Source of the DNA: Roseiarcus sp963832305
Lineage (GTDB): Bacteria > Pseudomonadota > Alphaproteobacteria > Rhizobiales > Beijerinckiaceae
Assembly: GCA_963832305.1 (NCBI GenBank)
Contig: CAWHTU010000006.1
Span: 1-64,000 of the forward strand
DNA: 64,000 nt
Reading direction: 5' to 3'
Within the stretch, counting starts at the first letter, position 1; every line of letters starts with the position of its first letter. Below are positions 8,353 to 17,676 of the stretch, piece after piece. A program made the translations under genes and the position numbers. The notes beneath the pieces were generated by a model. It did no database searches and was not told the origin of the DNA. It worked only from the letters and a program-made list of their open reading frames with translations.

Positions 8353-11300
8353 TCATTCCGCGGCTCGGGCCTTTTCGGGAACCCAGGCCGGCTCGGCCTC
8401 AGCCTCTTGCGCGATCGGCTTGACCTTCGCCTTTCCGCCGCTCAGCCAGCTCGAGAGCTGCCCGAGATAGAGGTAGATCACCGGCGTCGTGAACAGGGTC
8501 AGCGCCTGGCTGACGATCAGGCCGCCGACCATCGTGTAGCCGAGCGGCTGCCGCATCTCCGATCCGGTGCCGTGGCTCAGCATCAAGGGCACGCCGCCGA
8601 GCAGCGCCGCCATCGTCGTCATCATGATCGGACGGAACCTGAGCAGCGCCGCCTTGCGGATCGCCTCGGTCGGCGTGAGGCCCTCGTCCCGCTCGGCGGA
8701 GATGGCGAAGTCGACCATCATGATGCCGTTCTTCTTGACGATGCCGATCAGAAGAATGGTGCCGATGAGGGCGACCAGACTGAACTCGTAGCCAAACAGC
8801 ATAAGCGTCGCCAGCGCGCCGAGGCCCGCAGACGGAAGCGTCGACAGGATCGTCAGCGGGTGAACGAAGCTCTCGTAGAGCACGCCGAGGATCAGATAGA
8901 CGCAGATGAGCGCCGCGAGAATGAGCAGCGGCACGCTGGTCAGCGAATCCTGGAACGCCTGCGCGTTGCCCTGGAAGGTCGTCGTGAGCCCCTGGGGCAA
9001 TTGGAGTTGCTGCATCGCGCGCTGGACCGCCTCGGTCGCGGGGCCGAGCGCAACCCCTTGCGCGAGGTTGAAGCTGATGGTGATCGCGGGGAATTGTCCC
9101 TGATGGCTGATCGAAAGCGGGGCGACGGGCGCGGTCGTCCATTTCGCGAAGGCGCTGACCGGCACCATCTGGCTGGTCGTCGGCGAACGGACGTAGATCT
9201 TGTCGAGCGTCGCCGGATCGCCCAGAAGCTGCGGCAGCACCTCCTCGATCACGTAATAGGTATTCACCTGGGTGAAGTACTGGGTGACCTGGCGCTGACC
9301 GAACGCGTCGTAGAGCGTGTCGTCGATGAGCTGCGGCTGGATTCCGTAGCGCGACGCCATGTCACGGTCGATCTTGAGCGTCAGCGTCGTGCCGGAGCTC
9401 TGCTGGTCCGTCGCGACGTCGCGCAATTGCGGCAGCGACTGTAGCTTCTCGAGGATCTTGACCGACCACGCGTTCAGCTCGTCGAAATTGGCGTCCTGCA
9501 GCGTGTACTGGAACTGAGTCTTGGCGAAACGCGCGCCAACCGTCACGTCCTGCGCCGCCTGCAGGTAGACGCGCATCCCCGGCACCTTGGCGAGTTGCGG
9601 ACGCAGTCGCCTGATCACGTCAAACGCATTGACGTCGCGATGGTCGCGTGGCTTGAGCGTGATAAACATGCGCCCATTATTCTGCGCCGAATTGCCGACG
9701 CCGGACCCAAGTCCCATCGCCATCGTGTCGACGGCCGGATCGGCCATGACGATTTTTCCGACCTCCTGCTGCAAGCGATACATGTCGTGGAACGACACAT
9801 CCTGTCCGGCCTCGGTGGTCCCAAAGAGAATGCCGGTGTCCTGCTGCGGAAAGAACCCTTTGGGAATGACGACGAACAGATAGCCGGTCGCGATCACCGT
9901 GGCGATGAAGGTGAGCAGCGTGGCGAAGCGGTGGCGGAGCACGAAATCGATGCCTCGCTGGTAGCCGCTGGCAAGCGCAATGAACCCTTTCTCACTGAGG
10001 TTGTAGAGCCGGCCGTGATGCTCCTCGTCGCGGCTCTTGAGAAAGCGCGAGGCCATCATCGGAGTCAGTGTCAGCGAAACGACGGCCGAAACGAAGATCG
10101 TCATCGCAATCGTGACCGAGAATTCGCGGAACAGGCGGCCGATGATGCCGCTCATCATCAGGAGCGGGATGAGCACCGCGACCAGCGAGACCGAGATTGA
10201 GATGATGGTGAAGCCAATTTCCGCCGAACCCTTGAGGGCCGCCTGAAAAGGCTTTTCCCCTTCTTCGATATGGCGGGTGATGTTCTCGAGCATCACGATC
10301 GCGTCGTCGACGACGAAACCGACGGATATGGTGAACGCCATGAGGGAGAGATTGTCGAGGCTGTAGCCGGCCGCCCACATGAGCGCGCAGGCTCCGAGCA
10401 GGGCGAGCGGGACGGTGACGCTCGGAATGATCGTCGCCCAAAGGCTCCGCAAGAAAACGAAGATCACCATCACCACGAGCGCGACCGTGAGCGCCAGGGT
10501 GTACTCAACGTCGCGCACCGAGGCGCGGATGGTTGTGGTGCGATCGGAGAGAATGCTGACATGAATGGTCGGCGGGATCGAAGCCTGCAGGGTCGCCAAT
10601 GTGCCCTTGATCGCCTCGACAGTGCTGATAACATTCGCGCCGGGGATCTTGAACACGACGAGAAAAACGCTCGGCTTGCCATTGCTCCAGGCCGCTTGCG
10701 TCGAGTCCTGAGGTCCCGCCACAGCTTGGCCGATGTCGCGCACGCGCACCGGCGCCCCGTTGCGATAAGCGATGATGACGTCGTTCCAGGCCTTGGCCTG
10801 GGTCAGCTGGTCGTTGTCCTGAATGGTGAAGGTCTGCTTCGGACCGATCAGCGCGCCCTTGGGGGTGTTGACGGTCGCAATGCCGATCTGCGTCCGCACG
10901 TCCTCGAGCTGCATGCCCTTCTCGACCAGCTTCGCCGGATCGACCTGGATTCGTATGGCGGGGGTCTGCTGGCCGCCGACACGCACGAGCGAGACGCCCG
11001 AGATCTGGCTGAGGTGCTGGGCGAGAACATTTTCGGCGGCGTCGTCGACATCGATGATAGGCACGACGTCCGACTGAACGGACAGGATGAGAATCGGCGT
11101 GTCGGAAGGATTGACCTTTCGGTAAGTTGGCGGACTCGGCAGATCTTTGGGCAGTTGCCCGGCGGCGGCGTTGATTGCGGCCTGAATGTCGTTGGCGGCG
11201 GCGTCGATGTTGCGGTTGAGATCGAACTGGACGGTGATTGCGGTCGCGCCGAGCGCGCTCGTCGACGTCATCTGCGAGACGCCGGGAATTTGCGCGATCT

Positions 11301-11514
11301 GCCGTTCGAGCGGCTGGGCGACCGAGGTCGCCATCGTGTCGGGGGAGGCGCCCGGCAGCGAAGCGGAAACGGTGATGGTCGGAAAGTCGACTTGCGGCAA
11401 GGGCGCGACTGGCAGCGACGGGAAAGCGACGAGACCAACCAGGAGCACCGCGACCATGAGTAGCGTGGTCGCAATCGGACGATGGATGAAAGGGGCGGAG
11501 ATGCCCTTGTACAT
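8353..11514 (-). CDS. RND efflux pump inner-membrane permease (MdtB/MdtC-like)
   Basis: A 1053-residue HAE-1 family resistance-nodulation-division transporter that uses the proton gradient to expel drugs or other small molecules. The N-terminus MYKGISAPFIHRPIATTLLM is the usual first helix. Visible family features include the porter domain around QVDFPTITVSASLPGASPD, the membrane segment containing GFVVDDAIVMLENI with the proton-relay acidic pair, and the second-half signature GIVKKNGIMMVDFA. Length is normal for the family. Wording such as SLPVAPLPQVDFP fits the MdtB/MdtC branch rather than AcrB. It follows the membrane-fusion gene by only 3 bases, so the two form an operon. No outer-membrane factor gene is next to them. 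Confidence 0.95.
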   Translation of the reverse strand: MYKGISAPFIHRPIATTLLMVAVLLVGLVAFPSLPVAPLPQVDFPTITVSASLPGASPDTMATSVAQPLERQIAQIPGVSQMTSTSALGATAITVQFDLNRNIDAAANDIQAAINAAAGQLPKDLPSPPTYRKVNPSDTPILILSVQSDVVPIIDVDDAAENVLAQHLSQISGVSLVRVGGQQTPAIRIQVDPAKLVEKGMQLEDVRTQIGIATVNTPKGALIGPKQTFTIQDNDQLTQAKAWNDVIIAYRNGAPVRVRDIGQAVAGPQDSTQAAWSNGKPSVFLVVFKIPGANVISTVEAIKGTLATLQASIPPTIHVSILSDRTTTIRASVRDVEYTLALTVALVVMVIFVFLRSLWATIIPSVTVPLALLGACALMWAAGYSLDNLSLMAFTISVGFVVDDAIVMLENITRHIEEGEKPFQAALKGSAEIGFTIISISVSLVAVLIPLLMMSGIIGRLFREFSVTIAMTIFVSAVVSLTLTPMMASRFLKSRDEEHHGRLYNLSEKGFIALASGYQRGIDFVLRHRFATLLTFIATVIATGYLFVVIPKGFFPQQDTGILFGTTEAGQDVSFHDMYRLQQEVGKIVMADPAVDTMAMGLGSGVGNSAQNNGRMFITLKPRDHRDVNAFDVIRRLRPQLAKVPGMRVYLQAAQDVTVGARFAKTQFQYTLQDANFDELNAWSVKILEKLQSLPQLRDVATDQQSSGTTLTLKIDRDMASRYGIQPQLIDDTLYDAFGQRQVTQYFTQVNTYYVIEEVLPQLLGDPATLDKIYVRSPTTSQMVPVSAFAKWTTAPVAPLSISHQGQFPAITISFNLAQGVALGPATEAVQRAMQQLQLPQGLTTTFQGNAQAFQDSLTSVPLLILAALICVYLILGVLYESFVHPLTILSTLPSAGLGALATLMLFGYEFSLVALIGTILLIGIVKKNGIMMVDFAISAERDEGLTPTEAIRKAALLRFRPIMMTTMAALLGGVPLMLSHGTGSEMRQPLGYTMVGGLIVSQALTLFTTPVIYLYLGQLSSWLSGGKAKVKPIAQEAEAEPAWVPEKARAAE

Positions 11515-11517
11515 CGG

Positions 11518-12729
11518 CTAGCTTCCGCTTCCCGTGTCGATCGAAACGATCGATCCGGGCTGAAGCAGGAACTGTCCCGACGTCACCACGCGGTCGCCCT
11601 CCTTCAGGCCTTCCGAGATGACCGCCGTCGCTGTGTCTTGGTGGGCGATCTTCACCTGGCGCAACTCGGCGCGGTTCTGATCGTCGACGATAAACACGTA
11701 GAGCCCGTTCTGGCCATGCTGCACCACTTCGGTTGGGACAATCAAGACGCCCTTTTCCACCCCGAGCTGCAACCCGGTCGTGACCGCTAGCCCCGGCCAG
11801 AGCGCGTTGTCCCTGTTCTCGAACTCGGCCTTGAGCCGGATCGTCCCTGTCGCCAGATCAACCTGATTGTCGCTGATTGACAGCCGCCCGGCGGCGAGCT
11901 TGTGGCCGTCCGCGTCCATGACTGTGACATCGGGCGAACCGGCGGTGAGCTCCTCGTTGATGCGCGTCACATATTCCTGCGGCTCGGCGAAGATCACGGA
12001 GATCGGCTGCAATTGTGCGATCGAGACGATGCCGGTCTGCTGCCCGGCGTTGACGAGGTTGCCCTCGTCGATGAGACGGAAGCCTGCACGGCCCGAGATC
12101 GGAGCGCGGATGGTCGTATAGTCGAGCTGCGTTCGCGCAGCGTCGATCGCCGCGGCGTCGGCCGCGATCGAGGCGGTGAGCTGCAGGACCATGGCGTTCT
12201 GGGTGTCGAGCTGTTGCTTGGTGGCGAAGTCCTGCTTGGCGAGGGTCGAATAGCGGGCCAGATCGAGCTTGGCGTTGGCGAGATTGGCCTCGTCTTGCGA
12301 TTTCTTGGCGACCGCCTGATCGAGCGCGGCCTGAAACGGTCTGGGGTCGATTTGGGCCAGAAGATCGCCTCGCTTGACCATTTGGCCTTCATTGAAGGCG
12401 ATCTTCATGATCTGGCCGTCGACTCGCGCCCGGACCAGAACGGTGTTGTAAGCCTGGACCTGACCGATGCTCTGGAGCACGACCGGAAAGTCAGCGCGCT
12501 TGACCGGCGTCACCGTAACCACGACCGGCGCCGGGCCGTTCGGTTGCGCCGGTTGCGCTGGCGCCGACGCGGTCTGGCTGGGCCGCGTCCAGATTCGCTC
12601 GTGCAGCTGATGGGCAAGCCCGCCGACGGCGGGAGCCCACCGGTCCGCCGCCTCGGGTGCATAGACGCCATAGGCGGCGGCCGCGCCGCACGCCAGCACG
12701 GCGATCCACGCGAACCGGGCAAACCCCAT
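11518..12729 (-). CDS. RND efflux membrane fusion protein (MdtA/HlyD-like)
   Basis: A 403-residue periplasmic adaptor that links the RND permease to an outer-membrane channel. It has an N-terminal hydrophobic anchor (FAWIAVLACGAAAAYGVY), a linker rich in Pro and Ala, a first lipoyl-like half (IGQVQAYNTVLVRARVDGQI), the conserved FNEGQMVKRGDLLAQIDPRP, a helical hairpin of about residues 140-200, and the second lipoyl half TIRAPISGRAGFRLIDEGN. The C-terminal beta-barrel and membrane-proximal domains follow. Length and order match MdtA-type adaptors. It is the first gene of a two-gene operon with the permease. Confidence 0.95.
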   Translation of the reverse strand: MGFARFAWIAVLACGAAAAYGVYAPEAADRWAPAVGGLAHQLHERIWTRPSQTASAPAQPAQPNGPAPVVVTVTPVKRADFPVVLQSIGQVQAYNTVLVRARVDGQIMKIAFNEGQMVKRGDLLAQIDPRPFQAALDQAVAKKSQDEANLANAKLDLARYSTLAKQDFATKQQLDTQNAMVLQLTASIAADAAAIDAARTQLDYTTIRAPISGRAGFRLIDEGNLVNAGQQTGIVSIAQLQPISVIFAEPQEYVTRINEELTAGSPDVTVMDADGHKLAAGRLSISDNQVDLATGTIRLKAEFENRDNALWPGLAVTTGLQLGVEKGVLIVPTEVVQHGQNGLYVFIVDDQNRAELRQVKIAHQDTATAVISEGLKEGDRVVTSGQFLLQPGSIVSIDTGSGS

Positions 12730-12964
12730 GACCGAAAACCCTTCCTAAACCCGGCCGGGCGCGTGGCCGCGCAACTGTGTTTGAAACGCGCGCTTGACCC
12801 TGGCGCGGCGGCGCGGATTGCGCCGAACCCCCAGCACGCAGACGCTTCGAGGGCGCCGGTTCTCGCGGGGAACGCTTTGCCAATACCACCATTTTGGCGC
12901 GCGCGGACCGCCTTCAACCAAATTTGACCGATCGCGGGCGACGACCGGCGACCGGCGACAGAGG

Positions 12965-13658
12965 CTAAAATGTGACGCTGGGCGGGATGAAAGCCCTGAT
13001 GACGGGCGCCGGAACGAAGTACTTGGCGATATCTCTTGTCGCGGTGACCGGGCCGCCTATTTTCGCCGCGCGCTGCATGACGGAAATCTTGCGGCTGACA
13101 ATCCCGAGCAGGCAAAGGTCGCGGGCGTCGAATACTCCCGAGCCCGAATTTCCCGTGGTGGCGACGTCGGCGATCACGGTATCGAACCTGCCGCGCAGGT
13201 CTGCCGGAATCGCCTCGCGGGGGAGAACCTTGGAGCGGGCGGTTCCTTCAGGGATGGCGACGACGACCGTTTCACCGGGATAGGGCGCACGTCCGCAGAG
13301 CGGCATTCGGCGCATCCGCAGACGGACCGGGAGGTTTGTCGCGTCGATCGAGAGCAGGGTGAGATCGACGCCGTCGAGGCTGCCCTCCTTGACCAACCCA
13401 GCCGGCAGGTCCTGTCCGGCGATGACGACATGGGGCTTGCGTGGAGGCGAAAATTCCAGGCACGTGCGAAGCGGTGAGGATGAGCCCGTTGCCGAGATAT
13501 ATCCCGTACCCCGGCCAAGGTTGCCGAGGCGTGCGGTTGACGTGGACGGCGAACGGCTTGAGATCGGCGTCCGTGGCTTGCGCCCGCGCCTCAGCCGGGG
13601 CGAGCGCAACTGCCAGCCCAATGCAAACAAGGCTCAAGATCTTGACCGCGATGCTCAT
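12965..13658 (-). pseudogene. secreted trypsin-like serine protease, frameshifted
   Basis: The ATG at 13658 opens a clear signal peptide (MSIAVKILSLVCIGLAVALA, then APAEARA), followed by GYGIYLGNGLILTASHV, which carries the catalytic-histidine motif of trypsin-like proteases. About 13450 one extra base throws the frame. The other frame then gives PHVVIAGQDLPAGLV, the catalytic Asp region (SLDGVDLTLLSID) and the Ser region (TTGNSGSGVFD), ending at 12965. The span is one base over a multiple of three, and all three catalytic residues are present once the frame is joined, giving about 230 residues. The most likely role is a periplasmic or secreted protease. The break could be a sequencing error. 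Confidence 0.75.
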
Positions 13659-13730
13659 AACTTCGCCCGCTCGGCGACGGCCGAGAGAAGAGATAAAACC
13701 GCAGGCACGAGGCCAATCTTCGAACAAACC

Positions 13731-14144
13731 TCAGAAGTTGGCGGAATGGAGGAGCGCGCGTATCGGCTCCGACAGGGTGTCCCAGCCGCGGCCGAGAAGC
13801 GAAGAGAAGAGGCGATAGAGGCAGAGGATTTCGATCAGCGCCGCAAAAAGAACGTTAAGGAATGTATATCCTCCCGGCGTACGCAGTCCGACCTCATCAC
13901 GCATGACATGGTCGTAGGGTACTCTCTGAACATAGGACGCGGTCCTGCCAAAAAAAGAAAATATTGTTAATCCGAAATACTGTAGCCTTCGCGAAATAAC
14001 AAATATAAATGAATACAATAGCCCGATCGTGGCGATAATAATCTCAGTACTACGGTCGTTGATTTTATCAAATACGAACCAGGTTGCAGCCAGTATGACA
14101 ATTCCGACAACAATGCGGAGCAAGAACACCAGCGCGCCAATCAT
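13731..14144 (-). CDS. AT-rich small membrane protein, unknown
   Basis: A 137-residue protein I do not recognise. Three hydrophobic stretches can be seen: residues about 2-24 (ALVFLLRIVVGIVILAATWF), 34-50 (EIIIATIGLLYSFIFVISR) and 93-115 (YTFLNVLFAALIEILCLYRL), so it is probably an inner-membrane protein. Base composition from about 13900 to 14150 is strikingly AT-rich compared with the roughly 65% GC neighbours, and codon choice follows (many ATA, AAA and TTT codons). This points to recent acquisition. It lies between the protease gene and the exopolysaccharide locus. Confidence 0.6.
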   Translation of the reverse strand: MIGALVFLLRIVVGIVILAATWFVFDKINDRSTEIIIATIGLLYSFIFVISRRLQYFGLTIFSFFGRTASYVQRVPYDHVMRDEVGLRTPGGYTFLNVLFAALIEILCLYRLFSSLLGRGWDTLSEPIRALLHSANF

Positions 14145-14606
14145 GAGGGCCCCAGTTCGTGTTGATATTGTTTTTGATCATTCGATCCGCCGCCATTGGT
14201 GGGTCGTATAGCCCGGCGGAATTTGAATGTCCAGACACCGTACCGGTAACAAGCATATTTCTCTTGTTATTTCGCTTTGTGCGGCGCCGCGCCGCGCGAG
14301 CCCGGCGCAGAGTTCGAGGAGCCATCTAAGTGGCTCCAGAGGTGTGAGAATCGGGATCTGGACTTGGGAGGGGCGGCGATCAGCTGCTGGACCGCTTGTC
14401 TTGGAGCGGGAATTGCTTACACTGCGGCGCGTCAATCGCCGCGCGGTCGAAAACCGGGCGCGGCCCGCGGCGCTGCGCTCGGGGACTTGAGCCGCGGCTA
14501 ACGCCAAATTTACTGTGGTCACCGAATTCATCAATTGAGGACCTGGGACGTGCCAAGACTGACGCGCCATTGGGCGTCGATCCCCGATGAATTGTGAGCG
14601 CCGCAG
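14145..14606. other. intergenic before the exopolysaccharide locus
   Basis: About 460 bases. The first 130 are AT-rich like the preceding membrane-protein gene; the rest returns to high GC. Short open frames exist on both strands but none has a ribosome site or protein-like composition. The promoter for the sugar-transferase gene starting at 14607 should lie in the second half. Confidence 0.45.
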
Positions 14607-16076
14607 ATGACGACCGAGACTCGCATCTCGCCAGATTCGGCGACGGGACTTGGCGGGTCAGGCAGCCGAACGCTGCTCGATCGCGGAACCCGGTGGCGCC
14701 TGCCGATTGCCTATCGAGCGATCGCGTCGACAGCGCTTGGCGTTGATCTTGCGTTGATTCTGATCAGTGCGACTCTCGCCCAGGCGATCTACCATAAGGC
14801 GCCTGAGGAACTGGGAGGCGAATATTCGCGCACGTTCGCGGCGGCGATGTTCGTCGCCGTTCTTTTCGTAGCGACGATGCGGGTGCAGAAACTCTACGAC
14901 CCGAACCGGCTGATGGTCTGGGACGATCAGGCCCGCAGCGTGCTCGCCGCGTGGTGCGGCGCCTTTCTGATCCTGCTTTCAGGCGTTTTCAGCTGGGGGG
15001 TTAGCCGCGATCTCTCTCGCGGCGACATCATCTTGTTCGGAGCGATCGGCATCGTGACCCTGCTGGCGCACCGGGCGGCGTGGTGGATCGCCTTGCCCCG
15101 TGCGCTGGAAAGCGGCGCCTTGCGTGGCCGCACCATCGTTAGCCTGACTTGCGAGGAGGCGGTGCCGCCTCAATTCACCGACAATCTGATCCGCCACGGC
15201 TATCACGCCGTGGCTCACTTTCACGTGCCGGCCGAAGATTCCTCAGCCGATGAGGCGATCGACAGCGTCATATCGATCTGCCGGACCTCGCACATCGAAG
15301 AAGTCGTACTGTTTGTCGATGCCGAGCGGATGTCCAACGTCCGTTGGTTGGCGAGGCGGTTGCGGGTGCTTCCTTTGCCGGTTACGCTGGTGCCGTTCGG
15401 AAGCCTCGCTCAACTGTTCCAGCGCTCGCACGCGGACATCGGGGATACGGTCGGAATCGAGCTTCAGCGCGCAGCGCTGTCGCCAGGCGAGCAGGCCGTC
15501 AAGCGCGCGGTCGACATCGTGTTATCGTCTATGCTCCTGGTTGGCTTATCGCCCATCTTGCTAGCCGCCGCGATTGCGATCCGGCTGGATTCTTACGGGC
15601 CCGCGCTTTTCCGCCAGACGCGGCATGGCTTCAACGGGCGCCCGTTCAGGATTTGCAAGTTTCGAACGATGACGGTGATGGAAAACGGCGACGTCGTCCC
15701 GCAGGCGAAAAAGAGCGACAAGCGGGTCACGAAGGTCGGGCGGTGGCTGCGGCGCTACAGTATCGATGAGCTGCCGCAATTGATCAATGTGTTGATCGGC
15801 GATATGTCGATGGTCGGCCCCCGACCGCACGCTTCGGCGCACGACCGTTATTTCACTTCCACGATTGAGAAATATGCTTTCCGCCACCACGTTAAGTCCG
15901 GCATAACGGGCTGGGCGCAGGTTTCGGGCTCTCGCGGCGAGACCGATACTCTCGACAAGATGCGGCGGCGGGTCGATCTTGACCTTTGGTACATCAACAA
16001 CTGGAGCGTTTGGCTCGACTTCTCCATCATGATAAGGACCGTATTTGTCGTTTTCTCGGGCAAAGACGCCCATTGA
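14607..16076 (+). CDS. polyprenyl-phosphate sugar-1-phosphate transferase (WcaJ/GumD-like)
   Basis: A 489-residue membrane enzyme that primes exopolysaccharide synthesis by transferring a sugar phosphate, probably glucose-1-P, from a nucleotide sugar to undecaprenyl phosphate. The N-terminal half has several hydrophobic segments (about residues 40-170) and a CoA-binding-like soluble domain (ISICRTSHIEEVVLFVDAER). The C-terminal bacterial sugar-transferase domain begins KRAVDIVLSSMLLVGLSPIL and carries the catalytic block FRICKFRTMTVMENGD, YSIDELPQLINVLIGDMSMV and GPRP, ending WYINNWSVWLDFSIMIRTVF. Length and layout match the WcaJ/GumD class. It is the first gene of a locus with an exosortase. 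Confidence 0.93.
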   Translation: MTTETRISPDSATGLGGSGSRTLLDRGTRWRLPIAYRAIASTALGVDLALILISATLAQAIYHKAPEELGGEYSRTFAAAMFVAVLFVATMRVQKLYDPNRLMVWDDQARSVLAAWCGAFLILLSGVFSWGVSRDLSRGDIILFGAIGIVTLLAHRAAWWIALPRALESGALRGRTIVSLTCEEAVPPQFTDNLIRHGYHAVAHFHVPAEDSSADEAIDSVISICRTSHIEEVVLFVDAERMSNVRWLARRLRVLPLPVTLVPFGSLAQLFQRSHADIGDTVGIELQRAALSPGEQAVKRAVDIVLSSMLLVGLSPILLAAAIAIRLDSYGPALFRQTRHGFNGRPFRICKFRTMTVMENGDVVPQAKKSDKRVTKVGRWLRRYSIDELPQLINVLIGDMSMVGPRPHASAHDRYFTSTIEKYAFRHHVKSGITGWAQVSGSRGETDTLDKMRRRVDLDLWYINNWSVWLDFSIMIRTVFVVFSGKDAH

Positions 16077-16169
16077 TAACGTCGGCGTTGCGGGACGGCC
16101 GCATTCTCCAGGCGCTCTGGCTCTCGAGCGTCCATGGGACGTTGCGGCAGGAGGAACCAAGGGGCAGGC

Positions 16170-17108
16170 ATGTCTGTCGAATCGCTAAAAACTGAGCCTG
16201 TTCAGCGGCCCGCGCTCTCGGCGGCCGCGGAAAATCCTGGCGTCAACATGGCGTTCCTCACAGCGCTTGCGGCGTCGTTCGTTGTTGCCTACTTGCCGAT
16301 GTATCTCAAACTTTCGGGGCGAGTTTGGGCCAGCGAGCAAGAGGGACATGGTCCCATCATCATGGTCATGGCGGCCTGGACCGCCTGGCAGCAGCGCTAC
16401 CGCCTGAAGGGCGTGGAATTGGCTCCGGCGCCGATCGCCGGTTGGTCAATCTTGCTCGTTTCGCTCGTCGTCATGGCCGTCACTCGGTCGCAGGACCTAC
16501 TGATGGTCGAGGTCGCGAGCCAAATTCCCGTGCTTTTGGGGTGCCTTCTGCTAATTGGCGGCTGGAAGATGGCGCGGATTTTCGCTTTTCCGCTGGCCTT
16601 CCTAGTGTTTTCAGTGCCGCCGCCCGGTTGGCTTCTTGATGCGTTCACCGTGCCGCTGAAGGCATGGGTTTCCGATGTCGTGTCGAACTTATTGTACGAT
16701 TTTGGTTACCCGGTGGCGCAGAACGGCGTCATGATCATGATCGGATCCTACGAACTTATGGTCAAAGACGCCTGTTCGGGCATGAATTCGATATTCGTGT
16801 TGCCGGCCATCGGAGTTTTCTATATTCACGAGTTCGTGCAGGACGATCCGGTTCGGAAGATAATTCTGGTATTGTCCACAATTCCGATTGCGATCCTGGC
16901 CAACTGCTTCCGAGTCGTGGCGCTCGTCTTGGGCGCCTACTACTTCGGCGTCGACAGAATCGAGGGCCTGTTCCATGACGCGACCGGGTTGGCGCTATGG
17001 GTCTTCGCGCTGATCCTGTTCTTCCTTCTCGATCGCGTTGTCGTCCTCGTCGGCTTTATGATGCAAAATGCGCTCGGCCGCTTCGGGCGCGCCCAGAACG
17101 CCGCCTGA
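16170..17108 (+). CDS. exosortase, probably XrtV-type
   Basis: A 312-residue polytopic membrane protease/transpeptidase of the exosortase family, which in known systems processes C-terminal sorting signals and is linked to exopolysaccharide export. The catalytic triad can be read: Cys in KDACSGMNSIFVLP, Arg in ANCFRVVALVLGAYY, and His in LFHDATGLALWV. Eight or so hydrophobic segments are evident. The ATG at 16170 follows a purine-rich site. Identification as XrtV rests mainly on the small accessory-like protein just downstream; an XrtB-like assignment is the alternative. No obvious PEP-CTERM substrate is encoded in the window. Confidence 0.9.
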   Translation: MSVESLKTEPVQRPALSAAAENPGVNMAFLTALAASFVVAYLPMYLKLSGRVWASEQEGHGPIIMVMAAWTAWQQRYRLKGVELAPAPIAGWSILLVSLVVMAVTRSQDLLMVEVASQIPVLLGCLLLIGGWKMARIFAFPLAFLVFSVPPPGWLLDAFTVPLKAWVSDVVSNLLYDFGYPVAQNGVMIMIGSYELMVKDACSGMNSIFVLPAIGVFYIHEFVQDDPVRKIILVLSTIPIAILANCFRVVALVLGAYYFGVDRIEGLFHDATGLALWVFALILFFLLDRVVVLVGFMMQNALGRFGRAQNAA

Positions 17109-17299
17109 CGGCGCGGCGCAGAATGTGCGAGGGGAAGACTGCTCATCGGTCATGGGAAGCGAGGGCCGGCGTGGGCCTGCCCGCGACTCCGCTTCAATCT
17201 GCGTAGGGCGTTTTGTTTAGGATTTTCGGTTTACAGTCGGACGCTGGGAAACGGCTGATGTGAGATTACGGTCGGCCGAAAGAGTTGGACCGCCAAAAA

Positions 17300-17536
17300 A
17301 TGAATACTGTCTATGATTTCGTCACCGTGATTTGCTTCATATTGGCGGTTCTTACTTATTTCATGTTTACCGAAGGCGGAATGATGGTGCTTGCTCATTT
17401 CATGCTGCCCGCGGCGGCGTTCGCGATTGCCAACCAGGTCGGCAACCATGCCGGAAGCAATGTGCCGATGAACGTTTTGGCCGTCATCCTGATCGTCGCG
17501 GGCATCGGCTACGTCTATATCATTGTCCGGCATTGA
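17300..17536 (+). CDS. XrtV sorting-system accessory-like small membrane protein
   Basis: A 78-residue hydrophobic protein with three membrane-prone stretches (about residues 6-24, 28-45 and 56-76). It starts MNTVYDFVTVICFILAVLTY and contains AIANQVGN, matching my recollection of the small accessory protein found next to XrtV exosortases (YDW/YDF start, ANxxGN motif). Its position about 190 bases downstream of the exosortase supports this. Its molecular role is not known. The start codon is the ATG at 17300. Confidence 0.75.
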   Translation: MNTVYDFVTVICFILAVLTYFMFTEGGMMVLAHFMLPAAAFAIANQVGNHAGSNVPMNVLAVILIVAGIGYVYIIVRH

Positions 17537-17676
17537 CCTGCCCCTCGTGTTTCGCGACCGAAGGAAATTAAACTGCGGCGGGTCGAAGTTTAACGATTGA
17601 ATTCAACCGCTGACAAGTCGAGCGCGGCTATGGATGGTCGGACCGGCCTTTCGGGCCCGGGCCGAGGGACGACCGC

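Noticed and set aside
10270..11463. 397-codon frame antisense to the RND permease
   Set aside because: The RND gene is unambiguous, and this frame is Asp/Arg-rich with no family signal.
14178..14570. 130-codon minus-strand frame in the gap before the sugar-transferase gene
   Set aside because: No ribosome site, no recognisable fold and mixed base composition across the frame. It is possible but unsupported.
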